A stretch of DNA of 64,000 nt from UBA9715 sp003452695 (GTDB lineage: Bacteria; Actinomycetota; Coriobacteriia; Coriobacteriales; Eggerthellaceae), in contig CAMOTA010000001.1 in NCBI GenBank assembly GCA_946625225.1, positions 1 to 64,000 of the forward strand. Direction: 5' to 3'. The position numbers and the translations under genes were made by a program. Under the pieces are notes generated by a model. That model saw nothing but the letters and a program-made list of their open reading frames with translations. It did not search any database and was not told the origin of the DNA. Shown here piece by piece: positions 37,881-45,769 of this stretch; the stretch's first letter is position 1; the number at the start of each line of letters is the position of its first letter.

Positions 37881-38570
37881 ATGGACATCTCCAATTATCC
37901 TATGTTCACTTCCCTTGATTCCAGCCAACAGGAATTAATGCGCCGCCATCTTCAGATGGTGATGAAGCTTAACGAGAAGATGAACCTTACGCGCATAGCC
38001 GATGGCGAAGAGGGAATGCTTCTTCACGTGGAAGATTCCCTTGGGGCCCTTCCCGAAATGAAGGAAGCGCCGGAGGGACCCTATGCAGACCTTGGGAGCG
38101 GCGCTGGATTCCCGGGTATTCCCCTTGCCATAGCTACCGGTAGAAAGACGCTTCTCATCGATGCGCGGATGAAGAAGATGAACGCAGTCCAGGGCATCGT
38201 GGAATCTTTGGGGCTGGAATCGACCATCGGCGTGTATGCCGGCAGGGCGGAGCTGTATGCCAGGAAGAACCCCAATGCCTTCTGCGTTATCACCGCGCGC
38301 GCCCTGGCCAAGCTTTCAGTGCTCCTGGAGTTGTCGGCCCCCCTGTTGAAGCGCGGCGGCAGGGCCATCTTCTACAAATCGCATGTAGAGGAAGGGGAAA
38401 TGAAGGATGCCATCCGCGTATGCGATACGACGGGGATGCGACTCGTAGGCGATAGGAATTTCATGCTCGGGGGTGCCTACGAACGTCGTATCGTCACGTT
38501 CGAAAGCGTGGCGCCCCCCAAGATGAAACTTCCTCGCCTAGAAGGACAAGCGCAGAAAAATCCCCTATAG
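37881..38570 (+). CDS. rsmG: 16S rRNA m7G527 methyltransferase RsmG
   Basis: A 229-residue SAM-dependent methyltransferase that modifies G527 of 16S rRNA. The ATG at 37881 has GAGGAC 6 nt upstream; a longer frame would run into the inverted repeat. Motif I is YADLGSGAGFPGIPLA and the active-site-side ITARALAKL follows. Loss of the enzyme gives low-level streptomycin resistance in other bacteria. It sits between jag and parA in the usual order. Confidence 0.95.
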   Translation: MDISNYPMFTSLDSSQQELMRRHLQMVMKLNEKMNLTRIADGEEGMLLHVEDSLGALPEMKEAPEGPYADLGSGAGFPGIPLAIATGRKTLLIDARMKKMNAVQGIVESLGLESTIGVYAGRAELYARKNPNAFCVITARALAKLSVLLELSAPLLKRGGRAIFYKSHVEEGEMKDAIRVCDTTGMRLVGDRNFMLGGAYERRIVTFESVAPPKMKLPRLEGQAQKNPL

Positions 38571-39020
38571 CATCTCCTTGGTGAGACGAGCTCTCGTCCA
38601 CGTAGACCCCGCAAGCTAAGGGGGATATTGCGACGACCGCTGGCCCGGAAGCGGTGGATAAGCGCTTTCTTGAAGAAGATGTTTCACGTGAAACATCGAT
38701 GAATGTGGCTGTCCCAACGTTTTTCTGACCGCTACCGATACCTTCAATTGGTATCATGGCAACACAGGAACGAAGCACCAGCTTCTCCGTATAAATGCAA
38801 CATAACTGTAGAAGACGGAAGAACAAGCCATTTGAGCTATCTGCGTTCAATATGCATTGCGTTTGCTTCAAGCCACGCAAGGGCAACGAATCTGCCTGTC
38901 CGTGGCTTGCAACGAGATACGAACAACCCTGCTTCGGGTGAGGCGGGGGAAGAAGCGATGCCTGCCAAGGCATCGGATGTTGTGCAATGGACATGAAGTG
39001 CATGGTTGAAGGGAGCTCGG
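38571..39020 (+). other. Intergenic region with parS and hairpins upstream of parA
   Basis: 450 bp with no convincing gene. Besides parS (38680-38695) it contains CAAGCCACG/CGTGGCTTG arms (38869-38909) and CGATGCC/GGCATCG (38956-38975), which could form a structured parAB leader. No known riboswitch consensus was recognised. Confidence 0.5.
38680..38695. promoter_or_regulatory. parS site 1
   Basis: TGTTTCACGTGAAACA, a perfect 16-bp palindrome equal to the consensus ParB-binding centromere. It lies about 340 bp upstream of parA. Confidence 0.95.
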
Positions 39021-39971
39021 ATGGGAATCTTCGATAATTTCAAGAAACGAGAGGCAGCCTTGACCGGAGAAGGCCAAGGCCGAGAAGAAGCTTCTTCCCG
39101 AGGCCCTCTTTCACCCGCCCTTGAATCGGGCGAAGGATCCATCTCGTTTGGCGAAGACGCGCAGGACGTTGTTCGGGAAGAAGTGAGCCACGAGCACAAG
39201 GCGCCTTCCCGCACGATGGTGGTGGCCATCATCAACCAGAAAGGCGGAGTGGGAAAATCCACGACCGCGGTTAACCTGTCTGCCGCCTTGGGGGAAATGG
39301 GCAAGAAGGTCCTGCTGGTAGATTTGGACCCTCAGGGCAATTCCACCAGCGGATTGGGTATAGAAAAGAAGCAGTTGAAGGCTTGCGTGTACAACGTGCT
39401 TCTCGAGGACCTTTCCATGCGCGATGCCGTCATTGCGTCGGTAATGCAGAACCTCGATCTCGTTCCCGCCACCATTAACCTCGCTGGAGCTGAAGTCGAA
39501 TTGGTATCCGAAATGGCACGGGAAAGCCGGCTGAAAGATGCCATAGCCGAGCTAAGGGGCGCGTATGACTATGTTTTCATCGATTGTCCCCCTTCTCTCG
39601 GATTGCTCACCGTCAATTCCCTCGTGGCGGCCGACAAGCTCATCATCCCCATCCAGACGGAGTTCTACGCATTGGAAGGTGTGACAAAACTCCTTGAATC
39701 GATGAAACGTGTCAAAACAAGGCTTAATCCGTCACTCGAGATTTTCGGCATCCTGCTCACCATGTACGATGGGAGGACGACCCTCTCGCGGCAGGTGGCG
39801 GCAGAGGTAAGGAAATATTTCGGTAAACAAGTATTCGAAACGATCATACCGAGAACAGTGAAGCTTTCGGAAGCGCCGAGCTATGGCGTTCCCATAACCC
39901 AATACGATCCATTGGGAAAGGGAGCTGCAGCGTATGTGAACCTTGCAAAGGAAGTGGTCGAGCGTGGCTAA
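39021..39971 (+). CDS. parA: Chromosome partitioning ATPase ParA (Soj)
   Basis: A 316-residue deviant Walker ATPase. The ATG at 39021 has AAGGGAG upstream; a TTG at 39006 is less likely. Walker A' is KGGVGKST (74-81), then LLVDLDPQGNSTSG and FIDCPPSLGLLT. About 65 residues before the ATPase core are extra compared with compact Soj proteins and are charged, beginning MGIFDNFKKRE, which could form an amphipathic or partner-binding helix. It works with ParB and parS in origin segregation and overlaps parB by 8 nt. Confidence 0.95.
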   Translation: MGIFDNFKKREAALTGEGQGREEASSRGPLSPALESGEGSISFGEDAQDVVREEVSHEHKAPSRTMVVAIINQKGGVGKSTTAVNLSAALGEMGKKVLLVDLDPQGNSTSGLGIEKKQLKACVYNVLLEDLSMRDAVIASVMQNLDLVPATINLAGAEVELVSEMARESRLKDAIAELRGAYDYVFIDCPPSLGLLTVNSLVAADKLIIPIQTEFYALEGVTKLLESMKRVKTRLNPSLEIFGILLTMYDGRTTLSRQVAAEVRKYFGKQVFETIIPRTVKLSEAPSYGVPITQYDPLGKGAAAYVNLAKEVVERG

Positions 39972-41037
39972 GCAGAGAAGCGGTCTAGGCAGGGGTCTGG
40001 ATTCCTTGCTCGGTGGGGATTTCGAAGAAGTATCTGCAACCGAGAAAGACGAATCGCAGGTATCCCGGGAAAAGGACGAAACTGTTCGAGAAACGGGAGA
40101 TGCTTCCGCCCAGGAAGAGGTAATCTACTCGAGCAAGGAAGACAATATAACGATAAAGGGGGTTGTGGAACGCAAGGTGCCGGGTCCAGTCGCCCCGCCT
40201 AAGAAACCCCCTGTTGTTCCCGTACAGCAAGCTGCGAGGAAAGACGGGGAGGGAAGCGAGGGCATAGAGGTGAATATAGACCTCGTGAAGCCCAATCCTA
40301 ACCAGCCGCGCATAAATTTCAAGAAGGAAGATTTAGAAGAGCTCGCCCAATCCATCCGCAAGAATGGGCTGCTGCAGCCCATTCTCGTGCGCCCTGTGGG
40401 GGACATGTACGAAATAATAGCCGGAGAGCGCCGTTGGCAAGCATGCAAGACCTTAGGAATGGAGAAGGTTCCCATCAGGATAAAGGAAGCAGACGACGAG
40501 GAAACCGTCATACTTGCCCTGATAGAGAACATACAGCGCAGCGACCTTAACCCCATCGAAGAGGCGTATGGCTATAGGCGCATGATGGAACGTGGCAAGA
40601 TGACCCAATCGGAAGTGGCTCAGGCCGTAAGCAAGGGTCGAACCACCATCACGAACGCCCTGCGCCTGCTCGAGCTGCCCGAAGAAGCCCAGCAGCTGCT
40701 CTTCGAGGAAAAGATAACCGCAGGCCATGCCCGTGCGATTCTTTCGATACCGAGCAAAGAAGGAAGGATCAAGCTAACCGACAAGCTGATGGAGGAAAAG
40801 TTGTCGGTGCGCGATGCCGAGCGAATAGCAAAGCAGATTGCGGGAAAAGGCCAGAAGAGAGACACATCCGAGAAAGTGCAAGCTCCCAAGTCCTATAAGA
40901 CGGTGGCGCGCGCCCTGAAGGACACGTTGGAAACGGATGTGAAGATAAAGAGCGTTAAGGGACAGAATAAAATAGAGATATCGTTCAAGGACGAAGCGGA
41001 TTTAGAAAGGCTCTATCGCAAGATAGCATCGCAATAG
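39964..41037 (+). CDS. parB: Chromosome partitioning protein ParB
   Basis: A 357-residue CTP-dependent clamp starting at GTG (39964) inside parA. The N-terminus KQRSGLGRGLDSLLGG is the ParA-stimulating segment. The CTP-binding motif is IIAGERRWQA and the box ENIQRSDLNPIEEA follows; a helix-turn-helix for parS is at about 210-235 (TQSEVAQAVSKGRTTITNALRLL). The C-terminal dimerisation domain ends the protein. The linker between residues 20 and 95 is long and charged. Confidence 0.96.
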   Translation: MAKQRSGLGRGLDSLLGGDFEEVSATEKDESQVSREKDETVRETGDASAQEEVIYSSKEDNITIKGVVERKVPGPVAPPKKPPVVPVQQAARKDGEGSEGIEVNIDLVKPNPNQPRINFKKEDLEELAQSIRKNGLLQPILVRPVGDMYEIIAGERRWQACKTLGMEKVPIRIKEADDEETVILALIENIQRSDLNPIEEAYGYRRMMERGKMTQSEVAQAVSKGRTTITNALRLLELPEEAQQLLFEEKITAGHARAILSIPSKEGRIKLTDKLMEEKLSVRDAERIAKQIAGKGQKRDTSEKVQAPKSYKTVARALKDTLETDVKIKSVKGQNKIEISFKDEADLERLYRKIASQ

Positions 41038-41187
41038 AGGTAGCCGCCGCCGGCCGGGCCGTGGGCAGCTACCTGTAGAGCGACTCGGCACGTATTCGAC
41101 TTCCTTGTTCCACGCTGGATTGCCTTTCACCGCGAACCTGGCCGTGAAAGGCAATACGAATCGATCAAGCAACGTTTCCTCGGCTGC

Positions 41188-42240
41188 CTATTGTGCGGGC
41201 CCGGCTGCATCGCCCCTTGAATACGAGGCAACGAGCTGTCCGCATGCGGCTTCTATATCGGCTCCCCTCGATTTGCGAATGGAAGCGGCTATGCCATGTG
41301 CTTCGAGTTCGTCGAGCCAATGGGAAAGGATTTTCCTGTCCGAGCCCTTCAATGAAGAATCCCCCATATCGTTTAAAGGTATCAGGTTCACATGACAGAG
41401 CATTCCAGTGCAGAAGTCTATGAGCGCCTGAAGGTCTTTGGGGGAATCGTTAACATCGTTCATGAGCGCGTATTCGAACGTATATCGTCTTCCCCTTTTC
41501 TTCTCGTATGAAGCAAGCTCTTGTTTAAGCGATTCGAGAGGTTGGGATCGTAGCGAAGGCATTATCCGGTCGCGAATCGGTTGAAGCGCGGAATGAAGCG
41601 ATACGGCCAACGTGAATTGTTCTGTCAAATCGGAAAATTTTCGAATACCCGACAGCAATCCGCACGTGGATACCGTTATATGGCGCGCTCCTATATTCAA
41701 AAGCTTGGGGTGGTTCATTATCCTTAGCGCTGCGATAGTGTTGTCGAAGTTGGCGAAGGGTTCTCCTTGCCCCATGACCACCACGTTGGTGACCCGTCGA
41801 TTAAAATCCTTTTGAACGATGTTCACCTGGTCCACGATTTCTCCCGGCAACAGGTTGCGTGTAAGCCCCGCCTTTCCCGTGGCGCAGAAAATGCATCCCA
41901 TCGAACAACCCGCCTGACTCGAAGCGCACACGGTAAGCCTTCCATCGGAAGAGGGAAGGCCCACTGTCTCGGTTACGACGCCGTCCCCGAAGCGAACGAG
42001 GTACTTGCGTGAGCCATCTTGGGATTCCCGCTTTGCATGGACGCTCGACGGATTCAGCGGGAAACGCTCCGGGAGGGAGGTTCGGAGAGCTTTTGGCAGG
42101 TTGGTCATTTCGTCATATGATGACGAACCCTTGGCGTATATCCACGAAACGATTTGGTCGGCTCTGAAAGAGGGAAGACCTTCCCGTTCGAGAAGTCGGT
42201 GTATCTCTTCCAGCGATAAGGATTTAATCGGTGTTTCCAT
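41188..42240 (-). CDS. rlmN: Dual-specificity rRNA/tRNA m2A methyltransferase RlmN
   Basis: A 350-residue radical SAM enzyme that methylates C2 of A2503 in 23S rRNA and of A37 in some tRNAs. The iron-sulphur motif is CSMGCIFC, with GQGEPFANFDN for SAM, and the catalytic Cys pair is completed by a C-terminal Cys in IEAACGQL. Length is typical. It is on the minus strand against the surrounding genes. In other species A2503 modification influences drug binding, but this is RlmN and not Cfr by sequence pattern. Confidence 0.94.
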   Translation of the reverse strand: METPIKSLSLEEIHRLLEREGLPSFRADQIVSWIYAKGSSSYDEMTNLPKALRTSLPERFPLNPSSVHAKRESQDGSRKYLVRFGDGVVTETVGLPSSDGRLTVCASSQAGCSMGCIFCATGKAGLTRNLLPGEIVDQVNIVQKDFNRRVTNVVVMGQGEPFANFDNTIAALRIMNHPKLLNIGARHITVSTCGLLSGIRKFSDLTEQFTLAVSLHSALQPIRDRIMPSLRSQPLESLKQELASYEKKRGRRYTFEYALMNDVNDSPKDLQALIDFCTGMLCHVNLIPLNDMGDSSLKGSDRKILSHWLDELEAHGIAASIRKSRGADIEAACGQLVASYSRGDAAGPAQ

Positions 42241-42359
42241 GGGGAGATTATAAGTTACTTCTTGCTACCGGGCCAGCGGCGTGGACGGGGAGGGTGGCAA
42301 GGGGGATTCTGCGGGTTGCATAGAGTATAACGGGTCGGCCATGGGCGGTAACGCGATGA

Positions 42360-42375
42360 TGTTTCACGTGAAACA
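42360..42375. promoter_or_regulatory. parS site 2
   Basis: A second exact TGTTTCACGTGAAACA palindrome, in the divergent region between rlmN and ddl. Confidence 0.95.
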
Positions 42376-42399
42376 TAGGCCGTGTTCCCTTTGTTATAC

Positions 42400-42429
42400 T
42401 TGACAAGGTTTCACCCGTTGGCGTTTAAC
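42400..42429 (+). promoter_or_regulatory. Candidate ddl promoter
   Basis: TTGACA (42400-42405) and TTTAAC (42424-42429) with 18-bp spacing, about 95 bp upstream of the chosen ddl start. The -10 match is poor. Confidence 0.4.
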
Positions 42430-42524
42430 TTTCAAATGGGCAAGCCCAGAACGCGTGAAACAGGTGAACCGGCCATTCTGTGAGGAACGTCGAAGAAGTT
42501 GAAGCGAGAGGGAAGAGGACAAAA

Positions 42525-43469
42525 GTGGCTGTCATACCAAGCAAATGTAAGGTTGCATTGTTGGCAGGTGGAACGAGCGGTGAACGCTCTATTTCCATCA
42601 ATTCCGGAAACGGCGCGCGCGAGGCTCTTCTCGAGGCAGGCTATGATGTTGATTGGATAGATCCTGCATCCAAAGAAGATCTGAAGAAGCTTATCGATAA
42701 TACCTACGACGTAGCTTTCCTCTGCTTGCATGGAAAGATGGGAGAAGACGGAACGGTTCAAGGCATGCTGGAGCTTCTGGGCATACCCTATACCTGTTCA
42801 GGTATTCAGGCGTCTGCGATTGCCATGGACAAGGCCAAATCGAAAATCCTCTACGAGAATGCGGGAATTCCCACTGCCCCATCGATGACAATAGAGCGGG
42901 GAAAGGAATATAACCGCGATGAAATAGTGAACAAGATAGGCGTTCCTTGCGTCGTGAAGCCTGCAACCGAAGGCAGTGCCTTGGGCGTGGAGATTGTTGA
43001 AGAGGTTGGCGAACTTGAACAGACAATAGAGCGCGTGCTGGAAATAGATTCGCTTATCGTCATAGAGAAATTCGTGAAGGGCGACGAGATTACCGTAGCG
43101 ATACTCGGCAACGACGATGCATATGCGCTTCCCGTTATACAGATAGTTCCAAAAGGCGAATTCTATGATTTCGAATCGAAATATGCACCTGGCGGATCCG
43201 AGCACATTTGCCCTGCTCCGATGCCCGAAGAGATAACTTCCGTCGCGCAGGAATTTGCCATTCGCGCCCATCATGCGCTGGGATGCAGCGGTGTTTCGCG
43301 CTCCGATTTCATAATCGATGAAAACGGCAAACCGTGGATTTTGGAAACGAACACCATTCCCGGTATGACTGCTACGTCGCTTCTGCCAGATGCGGCACGA
43401 GCAGGGGGGATGACGTTTCCAGAGCTTTGCACGGCGCTTATCGAATACGCTCTGAATAAGGTAGTGTGA
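42525..43469 (+). CDS. ddl: D-alanine--D-alanine ligase
   Basis: A 314-residue ATP-grasp ligase that makes the D-Ala-D-Ala end of peptidoglycan precursors. I chose the GTG at 42525 because GAGG lies 6 nt upstream; a GTG at 42480 would add 15 residues. Motifs: LLAGGTSGERSIS, LHGKMGEDG, KPATEGSALGV and the metal-binding LETNTIPGM. In the specificity loop YDFESKYAPGG the Tyr is present, as in D-Ala-adding Ddl, whereas VanA-type D-Ala-D-Lac ligases differ here. This predicts normal vancomycin-binding precursors. Confidence 0.93.
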   Translation: MAVIPSKCKVALLAGGTSGERSISINSGNGAREALLEAGYDVDWIDPASKEDLKKLIDNTYDVAFLCLHGKMGEDGTVQGMLELLGIPYTCSGIQASAIAMDKAKSKILYENAGIPTAPSMTIERGKEYNRDEIVNKIGVPCVVKPATEGSALGVEIVEEVGELEQTIERVLEIDSLIVIEKFVKGDEITVAILGNDDAYALPVIQIVPKGEFYDFESKYAPGGSEHICPAPMPEEITSVAQEFAIRAHHALGCSGVSRSDFIIDENGKPWILETNTIPGMTATSLLPDAARAGGMTFPELCTALIEYALNKVV

Positions 43470-43497
43470 GATAACGAGCTGTCCCTTGTTTCATATT

Positions 43498-43550
43498 ATT
43501 TGTCGAACGTAATCGACAAATAGCATATACTATTGTCGAACGTAATCGAC
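43498..43550 (+). promoter_or_regulatory. Tandem palindromic operator of the AAA ATPase gene
   Basis: TTGTCGAACGTAATCGAC occurs at 43500-43517 and again at 43533-43550, a 33-bp period (three helix turns). Each copy is an inverted repeat GTCGA-N6-TCGAC; the first extends to ATTTGTCGA/TCGACAAAT. AT-rich TATACT lies between them. A dimeric repressor binding side by side over the promoter is likely. Confidence 0.7.
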
Positions 43551-43565
43551 TAATGGAGTTTCCAA

Positions 43566-44828
43566 GTGAATCACGATTTGCTCAAGAGGGTCATATACGA
43601 CCAGCATGAGGTTATCGCGCGGGCAGAAGTGGTGTCCCGGAACTACTGGTTCGAGGCGGCCGCGAACTACGTCTTGACGGGCCTGAGGCGGGCGGGCAAA
43701 TCCACCATGCTCTATGCGATGGTCCGCAACCTCGTTGCAAAAGGAGCCAGCTGGGACGAGATAACGTACGTGAACTTCGAAGACGAGCGCCTGGCGGAGT
43801 TCTCCATACAGGATTTCGACGACATAGTGGCGGTGCAAAGCGAGATGTGCGGAGGACACGGATACTTCTTCTTCGACGAGATCCAGAACGTCGACGGATG
43901 GGAGAAGTTCGCGCGGAGGCTCGCCGACGCCCGGGAAAACGTGCAGATTACGGGCAGTAACGCCAAGATGCTCAGCCGAGAGGTGGAAGGCGTGCTCGGG
44001 GGACGCTACCTGAGCAGGCGGATCGACACGTACGGCTTCGCAGAATACCTTGATGCCACCGGCGTCCCGCACGGCGAGCGCGACCTGCTCTCGACGCGGG
44101 CCGGCGCGGTCATCCGCAGCCGCTTCGACGAGTACTTGCGATACGGCGGCTTCCCCGAAAGCGTCTCCTACTCGGATAGGAGGGACTACGCTTCCAGCGT
44201 CTTCCAGAAAGTGCTCTTGGGGGACATCGTCGAGCGCAATAAGATCCGCAGCGTGCAAGCGCTCAAGCTGCTGGTCAAGAAAATCGCGGAGTCGGTCCGC
44301 AGCGACATCTCGTACAGCAGGCTGCACCATGCACTGGCATCGACGGGCGTGAAGGCGAGCAAAGACACGGTCATCGACTACGTCACGTACATCAAGGACG
44401 CGTACCTCGTCTTCACGCTCGACAACCTCTTCGCCAAGTTCGCCGACTGCGAGAGCACGCCCAAGTACTACTTCTCCGACAACGGCCTGCTGAACCTGTT
44501 TCTGTTCCAGAAGGACACCTCGCTTCTGGAAAATGCCGTCGCGACGCATCTGAGGCGGGCGCATCGAGAGGAGCTCTTCTTCCTAAAGTCTTCGAAGACG
44601 GGCGTGGACGTCGACTTCTTCACACCCGACGACGGCACCGCGATCCAGGTGGCCTATGCCCTGGACGAGCAATCGCGAGAGCGCGAGGTGGGCAACCTGG
44701 TGAAATTGGCCTCACATTTCGACGACGCGAAGCGCTTCGTCATAGTCACGCATGGCGACGAGGGAATTATCAAGGCGAACGGCGTGACCATCGAGGTTGT
44801 CCCGGCGCACAAGTTTCTCCTGCAGTAA
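43566..44828 (+). CDS. AAA_14/DUF4143-family ATPase
   Basis: A 420-residue P-loop protein starting at GTG (43566) with GGAG 7 nt upstream. Walker A is GLRRAGKST (39-47) and Walker B YFFFDEIQNVDGWEKF, followed by an arginine-finger-like ITGSNAKMLS. The C-terminal part (about 200-420) matches DUF4143, with a nuclease-like fold (TGVDVDFFTPDDGTAIQV). These proteins are common, often clade-specific accessory ATPases of unknown job. It stands alone with its own operator, and could be part of a defence or selfish module; this is speculation. Confidence 0.88.
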   Translation: MNHDLLKRVIYDQHEVIARAEVVSRNYWFEAAANYVLTGLRRAGKSTMLYAMVRNLVAKGASWDEITYVNFEDERLAEFSIQDFDDIVAVQSEMCGGHGYFFFDEIQNVDGWEKFARRLADARENVQITGSNAKMLSREVEGVLGGRYLSRRIDTYGFAEYLDATGVPHGERDLLSTRAGAVIRSRFDEYLRYGGFPESVSYSDRRDYASSVFQKVLLGDIVERNKIRSVQALKLLVKKIAESVRSDISYSRLHHALASTGVKASKDTVIDYVTYIKDAYLVFTLDNLFAKFADCESTPKYYFSDNGLLNLFLFQKDTSLLENAVATHLRRAHREELFFLKSSKTGVDVDFFTPDDGTAIQVAYALDEQSREREVGNLVKLASHFDDAKRFVIVTHGDEGIIKANGVTIEVVPAHKFLLQ

Positions 44829-44864
44829 CGAGGCAGGGAGCTCCGACCTCTTTCCTGACTCATG

Positions 44865-45512
44865 TCAGAATAGACCGGCCAGGTGGAGGGCGAAGATGAG
44901 GGCGGCTATTACGAAGATTATGAATAGCCAGCTTACGGCGTAGCAACCTTTATTGCGGTTACGGCCTTGTTCTATCATCTTTTCGGAAAGAGAGCGATGG
45001 TCCTTCAGCACGGCCATGCCCGCTTTCTTGTCGGGCAAGGCAACCGTATCGCTTGGGACCCAGTTCTTCTCTGTGAAAATCTTTTCTATGGCTTGCCTGC
45101 CCAGGTCTATCGTCGGTCGTATGCCTTCACCCATCTTCTCGGCGCATCGGTCGATGAAAGGGTCGATATCGTCCTTGTAGGCCGGGTTGTAACAGAAAAT
45201 CGCCATTTCACCCCAATACATTCCCGGGTCGGGCTCATCCGAATAGGCTACAAACGACAGGATGGCCCGCATCGATTGTCCGCGGGCGTTGGCCAACTGC
45301 AGTTTTCGGGATGCCTCTACGTCGAAATAGCCCGTTTCTGCATCGAACTTGTTCTTAGCCCATGCCGTAACCAGTCCCTCTTCTGTTTTGAAGAAGATTT
45401 CGAAGTCGTCGCCGACAAGGTAGTCAGGGCCTGTCAGCAACGAGCCATGGGGCTTGTCCACCGTGTTGAAGCGCGCGTAGAAGCCGGTATACGAATAATC
45501 GACACGTTCCAT
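44865..45512 (-). CDS. Hypothetical tail-anchored protein
   Basis: A 215-residue protein starting at the ATG at 45512 with AAGGA 9 nt upstream. About 185 residues form a soluble, probably cytoplasmic domain (GPDYLVGDDFEIFFKTEEG, SFVAYSDEPDPGMYW), then a basic stretch (RNRNKG) and one C-terminal transmembrane helix (191-213). No family recognised. It converges on the AAA ATPase gene with 36 bp between stops. Confidence 0.7.
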   Translation of the reverse strand: MERVDYSYTGFYARFNTVDKPHGSLLTGPDYLVGDDFEIFFKTEEGLVTAWAKNKFDAETGYFDVEASRKLQLANARGQSMRAILSFVAYSDEPDPGMYWGEMAIFCYNPAYKDDIDPFIDRCAEKMGEGIRPTIDLGRQAIEKIFTEKNWVPSDTVALPDKKAGMAVLKDHRSLSEKMIEQGRNRNKGCYAVSWLFIIFVIAALIFALHLAGLF

Positions 45513-45769
45513 ATGGCAATCCTTGTCGTCCTGAAGGCGTGGTTTCGTATTGTACACAACGGGCAGGGTGAATCGCATCGGCGACACGTGCGCACAAGTG
45601 CACCGTCAGATTATTGTTTTGAGACCGCTCGGCATCGCTGGCTTGGAAATGAAATCTCGTTCGTTGCTTTTCACGGTCGAGCCGTTAAAAGCAACGCAGG
45701 CTTGCAGTTGGGTTATGTGGAGTGGGGCTTGCAAATCCATTGAATAATTTGCTCGGGTAGAATGAAGTC
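45513..45769. other. Divergent promoter region
   Basis: 257 bp between the tail-anchored protein gene (minus) and the helicase gene (plus). TAGAAT at 45758-45763 lies 6 nt before the helicase ATG, with no ribosome site between them, which again suggests a leaderless message. Nothing else is recognised. Confidence 0.4.

Noticed and set aside
37684..37938. Short open frames inside the 47-bp inverted repeat, both strands
   Set aside because: They arise from the palindromic arms and encode mirror peptides; no ribosome site and no homology recognised.
38703..38996. 97-codon frame upstream of parA
   Set aside because: It has no ribosome site, low-complexity composition and overlaps hairpins of the parAB leader.
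41188..42240. cfr-type resistance methyltransferase
   Set aside because: Length, position and motifs fit housekeeping RlmN, and the gene is in a normal core context.
42525..43469. VanA/VanB-type D-Ala-D-Lac ligase
   Set aside because: The specificity loop contains the Tyr typical of D-Ala-D-Ala ligases, and no vanH or vanX genes are adjacent.
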